DNA from: CAYZJB01 sp964478735
GTDB lineage: Bacteria > CLD3 > SB21
Assembly (NCBI GenBank): GCA_964478735.1
Contig: CAYZJB010000033.1
Span: 1-41,899 of the forward strand
Direction: 5' to 3'
Length of the DNA stretch: 41,899 nucleotides
Each line of letters starts with the position of its first letter. Within the stretch, counting starts at the first letter, position 1. The translations under genes were made by a program, and so were the position numbers. The notes under the pieces are model-generated. The model was given only the letters and a program-made list of their open reading frames with translations. It searched no databases and had not been told where the DNA came from. Below are positions 24,741-33,252 of the stretch, piece by piece.

Positions 24741-25202
24741 TCAATCCGGGCGATCGGCGAAGAGGTCCAGCCACTTCTGGATATCTTGGTCAGACATCTT
24801 TGGATTGGACTTTTCGTCGAGCGTCTCTTCAGGAGAACTGCGGACGAGCGACGGAAACGTTTCGGCCGAGACGAAACGGCAGCCGCTGTTTTTTGCGTAT
24901 CGCTGGATTTCGGCATCCGATGTCACGACGACGACGTCGTGCCGATGTTTCTGCTCGTCGATCAGTTTTTTGATCAGTTGATCGGCGGTCGACTTTCCCG
25001 AAAATACGACGCGTATGCCGCCGGAGGAATCCGCATGTCCGCTGCCGTCGAAAACGGCGACGACGTGTATTTGTCGGCCCTGAATGAGACGGCACTGTCG
25101 AATCAACGACGCGCGCGCTGTCTCAGGGTCTTTGACCAACTGAGTCCGAAAGGCCGTTAATCGATGAAGTACATTATAGGCGTCGATCAGGTAAGTTGTC
25201 AT
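24741..25202 (-). CDS. NYN-domain ribonuclease-like protein (YacP-like)
   Basis: This 153-residue protein has the PIN-fold NYN pattern: TTYLIDAYNVLHRL with a catalytic Asp at the strand end, VVAVFDGSGHAD, RVVFSGKSTADQLIKKLIDE, and VVVVTSDAEIQRYAKNSGC. Acidic residues at these positions normally chelate Mg2+ in YacP/Rae1-like endoribonucleases, where Bacillus Rae1 cleaves mRNA on ribosomes. The RNA target here is unknown. The ATG overlaps the upstream aminotransferase stop (ATGA), and the stop is 2 bases from the permease start. Confidence 0.85.
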   Translation of the reverse strand: MTTYLIDAYNVLHRLTAFRTQLVKDPETARASLIRQCRLIQGRQIHVVAVFDGSGHADSSGGIRVVFSGKSTADQLIKKLIDEQKHRHDVVVVTSDAEIQRYAKNSGCRFVSAETFPSLVRSSPEETLDEKSNPKMSDQDIQKWLDLFADRPD

Positions 25203-26353
25203 GGGAGCGCGCGCCGGATCGTGTCGGCGATTCGGTCCATCTCATCGGGAGTGTTGTAAAAGTGAGGAGAAATCCGGACGGCCTCCTGGCGCAGGGCGCA
25301 CGCAACGCCGTGGCTCGTGAGGTGTTTATGAAGCCGTCGTATTTTTTCGGTATCGCCCGGAATCCGGAAAGAAAAAATGCCTGAGCGGCGTGCGGCATCC
25401 ATCGGCGTGATGATTTCGACGTTCATCGTTTGGAGGTGTTCAACGAGGCGGTCCAGCAGAAAAACCACGTGATCGTAAATCCGCTCGACGCCGATGTCGA
25501 CGAGCCATTGCAGGCTCGCCTGCAGGCCGGCCATGCCGAGAACGTTTTCATTTCCCATCTCAAACCGCCGGGGTCCGTCGAGCAGTTCAAACGTCGTCCG
25601 GTCGAATGCCCACGGGTCTTTGACCGACAACCATCCAAGCCGGGTAACGCGCAATTGATCCAACAGACGCGGCGATACGTAGATCAATCCCAGTCCGGGC
25701 GGGGCCAAAAGCCATTTGTGGCTGCCGTTGGCGACGAAATCGATGTTCCATTCTTCGGTGTAAAACGGTACGACGCCCAGTCCCTGGATCGAGTCGACGC
25801 AAAAAAGAATGTCGTGTTTTTCACATAATTGACCGAGCGTTTGCAGGTCGTGCCGAAATCCGTTGTGAAATTGGACAAAACTGGTGGAGATCAGCCGCGT
25901 TCGAGGCGTGATGCGGCTTTCAAAATCGCGGATGTCGATGGAATGGCCCCGCATCGGTACGAGATCGACTTCGACTCCCTGTGCACGGCATTGTAGGAAG
26001 GGAAACAGGTTGCTGGGAAATTCACACGCAGGAACGATGATCCGGTCGCCAGGCGCCCAGTCCAGTCCCGACGTGAGAAGGCTCAAACCGTCGGACGTAT
26101 TTTTAACGAAAGCGATCGAGGATGGATCGGCGTGCATGAGCCGGGCCGCGAGTTCGCGAGTGTTTTCTTTTTCCTGTAAAAAACGGTCGTAGTCTTGCAC
26201 ATCGGCACGGCTTGAACGATCAACCCACTCACGAATGGCCCGCTGCACGCGGCTGGAAAATGGAGAAACAGCCGCATGATTGACGTAGACCGTTTCATTA
26301 CAAATCGGCCATTCGGATCGCCATTTCGTCAGCTCATTTTGCGCGAAGGGCAT
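25199..26353 (-). CDS. Class V aminotransferase-fold PLP enzyme (cysteine desulfurase-like)
   Basis: This 384-residue cytoplasmic PLP enzyme has VYVNHAAVSPFSSRV at the N-terminus, where the NHAA motif is typical of the class V fold, then FVKNTSDGLSLL (phosphate-binding loop). FCVDSIQGLGVVPF carries the Asp that contacts the pyridine nitrogen. NGSHKWLLAPPGLG has the Schiff-base Lys about residue 215. The C-terminal RQEAVRISPHFYNTPDEM is also conserved. The enzyme could be an isopenicillin-epimerase-like or selenocysteine-lyase-like member; substrate and reaction are not determinable. No SufU or SufBCD neighbour is present, which argues against an iron-sulphur role. First gene of a three-gene operon, with an AT-rich divergent region shared with queA. 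Confidence 0.88.
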   Translation of the reverse strand: MPFAQNELTKWRSEWPICNETVYVNHAAVSPFSSRVQRAIREWVDRSSRADVQDYDRFLQEKENTRELAARLMHADPSSIAFVKNTSDGLSLLTSGLDWAPGDRIIVPACEFPSNLFPFLQCRAQGVEVDLVPMRGHSIDIRDFESRITPRTRLISTSFVQFHNGFRHDLQTLGQLCEKHDILFCVDSIQGLGVVPFYTEEWNIDFVANGSHKWLLAPPGLGLIYVSPRLLDQLRVTRLGWLSVKDPWAFDRTTFELLDGPRRFEMGNENVLGMAGLQASLQWLVDIGVERIYDHVVFLLDRLVEHLQTMNVEIITPMDAARRSGIFSFRIPGDTEKIRRLHKHLTSHGVACALRQEAVRISPHFYNTPDEMDRIADTIRRALP

Positions 26354-26417
26354 GACAACCTTTTGTTTTAAATAAATTTAAGGCCGTTTTGACGATTGCA
26401 ATTAACCAAATTAGCTG

Positions 26418-26446
26418 TTGATTTTCAACCTTATTTTTTATATATT
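26418..26446 (+). promoter_or_regulatory. Candidate sigma70-type promoter for queA
   Basis: TTGATT (26418-26423) and TATATT (26441-26446) are separated by 17 bases in a notably AT-rich divergent gap. It lies about 74 bases before the queA start. This is by inspection only. Confidence 0.45.
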
Positions 26447-26519
26447 TACGCGCTTTTTGTGAAGTAGCACCGAAGCAGGTTCACGGGTTCTTATAGATGA
26501 CCATACGTAAGAGGCGACT

Positions 26520-27545
26520 ATGAAATTAGCGGATTTTAAATTTAAACTGCCGGAGCGCTACATCGCGCAATATCCCGTGAGTCCCCGAGATTCGGCGAAG
26601 TTGATGATTGTCAACCGAAACGACGGGACGCTGGTGGACAAACGTTTTCGGGACATCACTGATTACGTAAGTCGCGGCGACTGTATCGTGGTCAATGAGA
26701 CGCGCGTTTTTCCTGCTCGCCTCATGGCCCGGAAGGAAAAGACGAATGCAAAAGTCGAAGTGTTTCTTCTGCGCGAACTCGAAAACAATCTCTGGGAAGT
26801 CCTGGTCAAACCCGCACGTAAAGTACGGATCGGAAACCGGCTGGTGATCGAAGGCGTTTCGTGCGACGTGATCGACAACACCGTTTCCGGAGGTCGCGTG
26901 GTGCGCTTCAACTACACTGGCGATTTTCACAAGTTTATCGATAAAGTCGGGCAGTGTCCATTGCCACCGTACATCAAGCGGGCCGCGGAGCAAAGCGATA
27001 AAGAAGATTATCAAACCGTATTCGCCCGTGTACGAGGGTCGGTCGCGGCACCGACGGCCGGATTGCATTTTACCAAACCTCTGCTCGGACGGCTCAAACG
27101 GAAAGGCGTCAAAATCGTCCCGGTCGTTCTGCACGTCGGGCTCGGTACTTTTCGTAAAGTTCAGGTCGAAGACCTGTCGCGGCATAAAATGGATTCCGAG
27201 TACTTCGAGATTCCCGAGCTGACGGCACGAACGATCAACCAGACGAAGGACTCGGGAGGCCGCGTCATTGCCGTCGGATCGACGGTCATCCGTGCCATCG
27301 AAAGCGCCATTACGGCCCTCAACCGCGTCAAACCTCATCGCGGATGGACCGATCGGTTCATTTATCCGCCGTATGAATTCAGGATCATCGATAAGTTGGT
27401 GACCAATTTTCATACACCGGAATCGACATTATTGATGCTTGCCGCTGCGTTTGCCGGGAAAGACCTGCTGTTCAAAGCGTACAAAAAAGCCCTCAAAGAC
27501 AGATACCGTTTCTACAGCTACGGCGACGCGATGCTGATCCAGTGA
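26520..27545 (+). CDS. queA: S-adenosylmethionine:tRNA ribosyltransferase-isomerase
   Basis: QueA transfers and isomerises the ribosyl group of SAM onto preQ1 in tRNA, giving epoxyqueuosine. The 341-residue length is normal. Family landmarks visible are LPERYIAQYPVSPRDSAKLM, VVNETRVFPARL, LPPYIKR, YQTVFARVRGSVAAPTAGLHFT and VLHVGLGTFRKVQVEDL, and GSTVIRAIESA with TNFHTPESTLLMLAAAFAG. GAGGCG lies 5-6 bases before ATG 26520. It is monocistronic, ending at a strong hairpin terminator. A queuosine precursor transporter is encoded 4 kb upstream, so the cell probably makes or salvages queuosine. Confidence 0.97.
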   Translation: MKLADFKFKLPERYIAQYPVSPRDSAKLMIVNRNDGTLVDKRFRDITDYVSRGDCIVVNETRVFPARLMARKEKTNAKVEVFLLRELENNLWEVLVKPARKVRIGNRLVIEGVSCDVIDNTVSGGRVVRFNYTGDFHKFIDKVGQCPLPPYIKRAAEQSDKEDYQTVFARVRGSVAAPTAGLHFTKPLLGRLKRKGVKIVPVVLHVGLGTFRKVQVEDLSRHKMDSEYFEIPELTARTINQTKDSGGRVIAVGSTVIRAIESAITALNRVKPHRGWTDRFIYPPYEFRIIDKLVTNFHTPESTLLMLAAAFAGKDLLFKAYKKALKDRYRFYSYGDAMLIQ

Positions 27546-27566
27546 GTCGGCGACGACATTTGAAAT

Positions 27567-27597
27567 AAAAAAGGCTGCAATCGAGCAGCCTTTTTTT
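27567..27597. terminator. Bidirectional rho-independent terminator (queA / UPF0158 gene)
   Basis: AAAAAAGGCTGC (27567-27578) pairs with GCAGCCTTTTTT around the loop AATCGA, followed by a T-run. The A-run on the other side makes it work for the minus-strand operon as well. It lies between convergent genes. Confidence 0.88.
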
Positions 27598-27617
27598 ATT
27601 TCTTCTGAACGGTGATC

Positions 27618-28067
27618 TCACGCCAGCGTCGCAACCCATTTCTGCGCTTCGCCAATGTAAAACGATTTTTTGAGTTCCAGCCATTTTTTTTGTTCGTCGA
27701 TGTGCTCGGCCATCACCGTGTTGAATCGCATGGACGGATTGCGGCTCTGCATGACGCTGGATAAGGCGGCGCGGACTTTCTCGTTTGCCATCTGCTGGAC
27801 GAACGTGTTCATGAGTTTGACCCTTTCCGAAAATGGCACGGCGGGGACCTGGATCAGCGGCGTCTTGGGATTGAAAATCACCGACTCCGAACAGGCGATT
27901 TCCATTTGCGAGCTTTCAGAAAGGCTTTCGGCGTCGTCGTCCTCCACGGCTTCCAGTACGTCGCGCGTGATGCGTATGACCTTGCCGTCGTCACGATTGA
28001 CAAAAAACTCGGCGTAATTGCGGTTGTCTTCCATCGCGAGAGCGACGTCTTCGATATTGATCGTCAT
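27618..28067 (-). CDS. UPF0158-family protein
   Basis: This 149-residue cytoplasmic protein has MTINIEDVALAMEDN, EFFVNRDDGKVIRITRDVLE, and the acidic EAVEDDDAESLSE. IQVPAVPFSERVKLMNTFVQ lies in the middle, with an aromatic C-terminus. The pattern of a short DxxTGEV-like strand followed by an acidic linker and a helical half matches the UPF0158 family, whose function is unknown. ATG 28067 is used because the family N-terminus begins there. It lies 5 bases after the stop of the LVIVD/Ig repeat gene, so the two are probably co-transcribed, an odd pairing for a cytoplasmic protein. Ends at the shared terminator with queA. Confidence 0.78.
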   Translation of the reverse strand: MTINIEDVALAMEDNRNYAEFFVNRDDGKVIRITRDVLEAVEDDDAESLSESSQMEIACSESVIFNPKTPLIQVPAVPFSERVKLMNTFVQQMANEKVRAALSSVMQSRNPSMRFNTVMAEHIDEQKKWLELKKSFYIGEAQKWVATLA

Positions 28068-28072
28068 GTTCC

Positions 28073-31000
28073 TTATTGCACTTTGGCTTTGATGTTGATG
28101 GATACGGATTTGCTGTCTTTCTGATTGCCGTCGCTGACCTCGATCGTGATCGAATAACTTCCCGCTTGACCGACGGCCGGTGTCCATGAAAATTGTCCGT
28201 CGGAACTTAGACTGGCGCCGTCGGGTAGCCCCGTGGAGGAGAAGGTCAGTTTGTCTTCTTTATCCGGATCGCTGGCCGTGACTTTGAAGGTCACGTTCGA
28301 TTCTTCGGTGCCGGACTGATTGGCAATTTGCCCGAGCGTGGGTTTTCGATTGGTATTGGCAATTTTGATCGTCAGGGTTTTGGTGTCGGTCAAACCGCCG
28401 GCATCCGTCACCGTCAGTTTGACGGAATACTCACCGGCTTGATCGTACGTCGGCGTCCAGGACAGGGTACGGTTGGCCGCGGTAAACACGGCGCCCTGCG
28501 GCAGTCCTTCCGCTTTCACCGCCAGACGTCCCTGGTCTTCCTTGTCCGGATCGGTCGCGTCGATCGTGACCTTGAGTGCTTTGCCTTCTTCGCCCGATTC
28601 CGTCCGGTCGGTCAACGCGGGAGGCCGGTTGGTATTTGCAATTTTTACGCTCAACGGTTTGCTGTCGGACAGACCGGCCGCATCCTTTACGCTTGCTGTG
28701 ATCGTAAACGTTCCGGCCTGGTCGAAGCCGGGCGTCCATTTGAGCGTTTTGGACGCCGCATCGAACGATGCGCCGGCGGGAAGATTGGTCATCGCATAGA
28801 CAAGCTGACCGACGTCCTCTTTATCCGGATCTTCACCGTCCGGGATCGTGTAGACGAGTTCTTTGTTTTCCTCGCCGCTGATCGCGGTGAGTTGCGCCAG
28901 TTTCGGGCCCCGATTGACATTGTTGACGGTCAGCGTTGCCGTCTTGGAATCCGACGCCTTTGAGGGATCTTCAACCTTGAAGGTCACGGTGTACGTGCCG
29001 GCTTGTTCGAACGTCGGCGTCCATGAAAGACGGCGCGTTGCAGCGTCAAAGGTGGCGCCTTCGGGAAGACCTTCCGCGGAGAACGTGAATTTACCCGCGT
29101 CTTCTTTGTCCGGATCCGATCCGGTCACGACGAACGTAAGGAGTTTTTGCTCGTCGACGGTCTGCGCCGCAATATCGTTCAACACCGGCGGGCGGTTGAC
29201 ATGATTGATCGTAATCGCAAATGTCGTCGATGCCGTCAGTCCGGCAACGTCTTTCACAGTCACTTTGATCCCGGGATAATTTCCCGACTGTTCGTACGTC
29301 GGCGTCCACGCGATAACGCGCGTGGCGGCATCGAAGGCGGCTCCGCGCGGAAGATTTTCCGCGGTATAGACCAGCTTGCCCGCGTCCTCTTTATCGGGAT
29401 CGACGGCTTCCGGAATCGTGATTCGAAGCTCCTTGTTTTCGTCTCCGGTCTGCGCTTCCACGGCGGTGAGCGTCGGCGGACGATTAACGTTGCGCACGGT
29501 AACATTGACGGTCAGTTCGGCAAACGCTCCGGGCGGATCGGTGATGCGGAAGCCCGGTGTAAACGCGCCGGACTGATCGTACGTCGGTGTCCAGCTAAAC
29601 GTATTCGTCGCCGCATCGAAGGCAGCGCCTTCGGGAACGCTGACCGTACTGATGACAAGTTTTCCCGCATCTTCCTTGTCGGGATCGCTTCCGGCGAGAA
29701 CGAACGTCAACGGTTTGTTTTCATCGACCTGCTGGGCGGCGACAACCGTAAATACCGGCGGACGGTTGACGTGGTTGACCGTGATCGACGTCGTCACCGT
29801 ATCCGACAATCCCGCCGGATCTTTGACGATGAACGTCAGGCCGCTGTAGTCGCCCGACTGTTCATACGTCGGGGTCCATGAAACCGTCTGGGTCGCTTTG
29901 TCGAAACGGGCGCCCTGGGGCAATTGATACGCCGTGACGTCCAGCTTGCCGGCGTCTTCCTTGTCGGGATCGCTCGCGTCGATCTTGATGGAAAGGGGCG
30001 CGTTTTCATCCACGGTAAAACGAGCGTTCAGATCGGCAAATACCGGCGGACGGTTGACGTGATTGACCGTTATCGTCGACGTTTTGCTGTCCGTTCCGCC
30101 GGCGCCGTCGGTGGCAGTGAACGTCAGCGTATACTTTCCGGACTGGTCGTAATTCGGCGTCCAGTCCAGTTGAAGTTTCGCTGCGTCGAATACGGTCCCT
30201 TCCGGCAATCCGGACGCCGATACGTTCAACTTTCCGTCGTCTTCCACGTCCGGGTCGGACGGCGGGTTGATCGTGATCGTCAGCTTTTGATTTTCATCCA
30301 CGGTGTAGTCACCCGTCGATGCAAGCGCAGGTACTCGATTGACGTGCGTCACCGTGACGGCAATCGTGTCGCGGGAAAACAATTTGGTCTGAGTATTCTC
30401 TGTGATACTGAAAATGATGCCTTGATACACGCCCGATTGTTCGAACGTCGGCGTCCAGGTGAAGAGGCTGTCTTTGGCGTTGAACGTCGCTCCCTCGGGG
30501 AGAAAGTGCGCGTCGAAAAACACCGGATTGCCGTCCGGGTCGTCGCCGCGAACTTTGAATTCGAGTTTTTGATTTTCCGCCACCGTCTTGTCACCCACTT
30601 TGGCGAGGACCGGCGGACGGTTATGAATCATAAAAAGGACCGAGCTCAGGTCGGCAACCATGACGTAGATGTCGTGCTTCATCACCTTGAACGCCTGTCC
30701 CGGCGTATCGTAGCGCGCGTCGAATGTCGGTCGGGCCGGCGTCGTCACGTCGATGGAGCGAATGCCCGCATCGTCGACGGCCACATAGGCGTAACGTCCG
30801 GTCTTCACCACGTCGTTGGCGTGGCCGGGCAGTTTGAACTCCGCCAGCGTGCGGATCTTTTCGGGGTTCGACACGTCGAGGATCAACAGTCCGTTCGGCC
30901 CGTCGGCCACGTACGCCGTGGTCCCGTCGACGTAAATACCGGAGGCAAACTGAGTCCCGTAGCGCCGGATCGCGCGCGGGGCCTGAGGATTGGAGATGTC

Positions 31001-31612
31001 GACCAGGTGGATCCCGGATTTCCGGTCGGCGACAAAAAGAATTCCGCTTTCGGCGATGAAGACTTTTCGTGCGTAATCCCATTCCCGTTCATACCATAAA
31101 CTGCTGACCGGCGTCGGTTTTGTCGGATCGGTCACGTCGACAACCTGAAGTCCCGCTTTGCCGACGGCGAGATAGGCCATATTGTCTTTAATTTTAACGT
31201 CCCATGCTTCGCCTTTGGTTTCCATCTCCGCCACTTTACGCGGTTTTTTGGGATTGGAAACGTCGTACACGAGCAGACCGCTGAGAAGGTCCGTCATGTA
31301 GACGTAATTACCGCTTTTCGTGAGGCTGTAGTTTTGACCGCTGGACGGCGTGCGGCTGAGGATTTTGGGAGAATTAAAATCGGTCACATCCAGGATCTGG
31401 AGTCCCGTAAACTTGTTGGCGACGTATAAAAAATTGTTCTCATAAAAAAGATCGAGCGCTCCGTCGTCCGGCGTACCGGTCCGGGCGATAAATTCCAGGG
31501 CACCCACGGGATTCGCCTGGGCGAACGCCGGTGTCGTCGTGATCGTCAGGATCGGCAACCCGATCAAAAAAATCAGAAAGGCAGGGCGTCGGACAATGGA
31601 TGTAATGTCCAT
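28073..31612 (-). CDS. Secreted LVIVD beta-propeller protein with nine Ig-like (He_PIG) repeats
   Basis: This 1179-residue protein has a signal peptide ending near AFAQA. Residues about 45-330 hold LVIVD-type propeller repeats (LQILDVTDFNSPK, LLVYDVSNPKKPR, LQVVDVTDPTKPT, IHLVDISNPQAPR, LLILDVSNPEKIR). Nine cadherin/Ig-like He_PIG modules of about 88-95 residues follow. Each starts near NRPPVL and carries DPDKEDAGKL, LPEGATFDAATR and the tryptophan motif SWTPTYEQSG. It is probably a cell-surface or extracellular adhesion or polymer-binding protein, and the DPD motifs suggest calcium binding. No sorting domain (T9SS type A) or anchor is visible at the C-terminus (NIKAKVQ), so the secretion route is unclear. 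The repeat copies are diverged in sequence, so the number is unlikely to be an assembly artefact. Confidence 0.9.
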   Translation of the reverse strand: MDITSIVRRPAFLIFLIGLPILTITTTPAFAQANPVGALEFIARTGTPDDGALDLFYENNFLYVANKFTGLQILDVTDFNSPKILSRTPSSGQNYSLTKSGNYVYMTDLLSGLLVYDVSNPKKPRKVAEMETKGEAWDVKIKDNMAYLAVGKAGLQVVDVTDPTKPTPVSSLWYEREWDYARKVFIAESGILFVADRKSGIHLVDISNPQAPRAIRRYGTQFASGIYVDGTTAYVADGPNGLLILDVSNPEKIRTLAEFKLPGHANDVVKTGRYAYVAVDDAGIRSIDVTTPARPTFDARYDTPGQAFKVMKHDIYVMVADLSSVLFMIHNRPPVLAKVGDKTVAENQKLEFKVRGDDPDGNPVFFDAHFLPEGATFNAKDSLFTWTPTFEQSGVYQGIIFSITENTQTKLFSRDTIAVTVTHVNRVPALASTGDYTVDENQKLTITINPPSDPDVEDDGKLNVSASGLPEGTVFDAAKLQLDWTPNYDQSGKYTLTFTATDGAGGTDSKTSTITVNHVNRPPVFADLNARFTVDENAPLSIKIDASDPDKEDAGKLDVTAYQLPQGARFDKATQTVSWTPTYEQSGDYSGLTFIVKDPAGLSDTVTTSITVNHVNRPPVFTVVAAQQVDENKPLTFVLAGSDPDKEDAGKLVISTVSVPEGAAFDAATNTFSWTPTYDQSGAFTPGFRITDPPGAFAELTVNVTVRNVNRPPTLTAVEAQTGDENKELRITIPEAVDPDKEDAGKLVYTAENLPRGAAFDAATRVIAWTPTYEQSGNYPGIKVTVKDVAGLTASTTFAITINHVNRPPVLNDIAAQTVDEQKLLTFVVTGSDPDKEDAGKFTFSAEGLPEGATFDAATRRLSWTPTFEQAGTYTVTFKVEDPSKASDSKTATLTVNNVNRGPKLAQLTAISGEENKELVYTIPDGEDPDKEDVGQLVYAMTNLPAGASFDAASKTLKWTPGFDQAGTFTITASVKDAAGLSDSKPLSVKIANTNRPPALTDRTESGEEGKALKVTIDATDPDKEDQGRLAVKAEGLPQGAVFTAANRTLSWTPTYDQAGEYSVKLTVTDAGGLTDTKTLTIKIANTNRKPTLGQIANQSGTEESNVTFKVTASDPDKEDKLTFSSTGLPDGASLSSDGQFSWTPAVGQAGSYSITIEVSDGNQKDSKSVSINIKAKVQ

Positions 31613-31719
31613 GGCAATCTCCCGGATGTATGATGATCATTAGAATTTTCGGCGGAAAACTGAAGCAAATATAGGTACCGCACCAACGAAATGCAATAAA
31701 GTTAGTCTCTCGTCTCGTC

Positions 31720-32790
31720 TCAGTCTCCAGCGGACGCCGTATGGATCACGCGTTGAGGGAAAGGAATTTCGATTCCGGCGGCACGGAACTCGTCGACGAT
31801 GGCCATCCGTACGGCGTCCGCCGTTTCGAACATATTCTTGTAATCTGCAACCCGGCCGATGACCGTCATATCGATCGACGATTCGCCGAAACCGAGGACG
31901 AACGCCTGCGGTTCGGGATCGGCAAGCACTTGGGGAAACGATTTGACGACGCGGACCAGGATGTCTTTGGCCGCGCGCAGATCCGTGTCGTACGCAACGC
32001 CGACGTCGACTTTGAGGCGCATCCCCTGATTGGGAAAACTGTAGTTGATGATGTCGTTTTTGATGATCTCCGCGTTGGGGATGACGACCAGATTGTTGTC
32101 AAAGTCGAGAAGGCGCGTGCTTCGCAGGCCGATCTGCTGTACGTCGCCGATCTGCTGGGTCGAGGTGATGCGAATGCGGTCGCCGACGCGGAATGGACGA
32201 TCGACCATGATGACGAATCCCGCGATCATGTTGGCCAGAGTCTCCTGGGCGGCAAACGCGATCGCAAACGATCCGACACCGAGAGAGACGACCAGCGCCT
32301 GAATATCGATATTGAAGTGGTCGAGGCAGATGATCGCGGCGATCGAATACAGCACCGCATTGAGGATGCGCCGAACGAGCGGAACGATTTCCTGATTGAT
32401 CTCGGTTTCCGTCCGCATCGCGACGCTCGCGACGTACCACTCCATCACGGCTTTCGTCATACCCGAAATCAGGATCGCCATCAGCAGAACGACGATGACA
32501 AAGAAAATCCCGTCGGCGATCTGCGACCAGGCGACGGCGTACGTTTTTTCCAGATGAACGGTGGCAAAATAAAAACCGCCGACCGTACAAATTTGTTTGG
32601 AAAACCGGGCGGCCACGTCGACGAGGCGATCGTCGAGGTCCGTCTGAGTTTTGGACGTGATCGTTCGCTGAACGAGACGAAGGACCAGATAAAGCACGCG
32701 GCCGGTCGCCCATCCGCCCAGTACAATGACCAGCGTCTGAAGCAGCGTGCGGCCGTGGTCTCCGCTCCACCATGGCGTCAGAAATTCCAC
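31720..32790 (-). CDS. Small-conductance mechanosensitive channel (MscS family)
   Basis: This 356-residue inner-membrane protein has four to five N-terminal hydrophobic segments and then the MscS pore and beta domain. The pore helix is SLGVGSFAIAFAAQETLANM. It is followed by MVDRPFRVGDRIRI, LRSTRLLDFDNNLVVIPNAE and NYSFPNQGMRLKVDVGVAYD, as in the family. The role is release of solutes on hypo-osmotic shock. The start is GTG 32788-32790, overlapping the TAG of the upstream cytidine deaminase gene by one base (TAGTG). It ends 107 bases before the LVIVD/Ig gene. Confidence 0.94.
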   Translation of the reverse strand: MEFLTPWWSGDHGRTLLQTLVIVLGGWATGRVLYLVLRLVQRTITSKTQTDLDDRLVDVAARFSKQICTVGGFYFATVHLEKTYAVAWSQIADGIFFVIVVLLMAILISGMTKAVMEWYVASVAMRTETEINQEIVPLVRRILNAVLYSIAAIICLDHFNIDIQALVVSLGVGSFAIAFAAQETLANMIAGFVIMVDRPFRVGDRIRITSTQQIGDVQQIGLRSTRLLDFDNNLVVIPNAEIIKNDIINYSFPNQGMRLKVDVGVAYDTDLRAAKDILVRVVKSFPQVLADPEPQAFVLGFGESSIDMTVIGRVADYKNMFETADAVRMAIVDEFRAAGIEIPFPQRVIHTASAGD

Positions 32791-33206
32791 TACCCGTGCC
32801 TTTTTACATCGGAACCGTCAAAAGCGTGCGGGAGCAATTCCCCCGCCTGAAAAATTTCGACGGTGCCGTTCAGATTGGCGCATACGACGACGGCACGTGG
32901 AGCGTATTCGGAAATGATCTGACGGCAGGCCCCGCAGGGATAGCAGACCCCGCTCGAGTCGGCCGTGATGACGACGTGAGTGAAATCCGTATCTCCTTCC
33001 GACAGCGCTTTGAAAATTGCCAGGCGCTCGGCACAGATCGTCAGGCTGAACGTCGCGTTTTCGACGTTGCATCCGGTGTAGATCTTTCCGGACGCCGTAC
33101 GGACGACGGCGCCGACTTTGAAATGCGAGTACGGCGCGGTTGCCATTTCCCGGGCGTCCCGTGCCAGGCGCAGTAATTCCGCGGTATCAGGGTCGATTTT
33201 TTTCAT
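32790..33206 (-). CDS. cdd: Cytidine deaminase
   Basis: This 138-residue enzyme deaminates cytidine and deoxycytidine for pyrimidine salvage. The active site is NVENATFSLTICAERLAIFK (Cys-Ala-Glu) and YPCGACRQIISEY (PCxxC), giving three Cys zinc ligands as in the tetrameric short type. PYSHFKVGAVV at the N-terminus binds substrate. The start is ATG 33206; the longer frame upstream is non-homologous and overlaps other sequence. The TAG overlaps the GTG start of the MscS gene, so the two are translationally coupled although functionally unrelated. Confidence 0.95.
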   Translation of the reverse strand: MKKIDPDTAELLRLARDAREMATAPYSHFKVGAVVRTASGKIYTGCNVENATFSLTICAERLAIFKALSEGDTDFTHVVITADSSGVCYPCGACRQIISEYAPRAVVVCANLNGTVEIFQAGELLPHAFDGSDVKRHG

Positions 33207-33252
33207 GTAGTAAAAGTGTGTGCGACGAATATAGTACCGGTGCCGGTGAATA

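Noticed and set aside
29147..31099. Long plus-strand open frames opposite the LVIVD/Ig gene
   Set aside because: They are antisense shadows; the minus frame carries a signal peptide and regular domain repeats.
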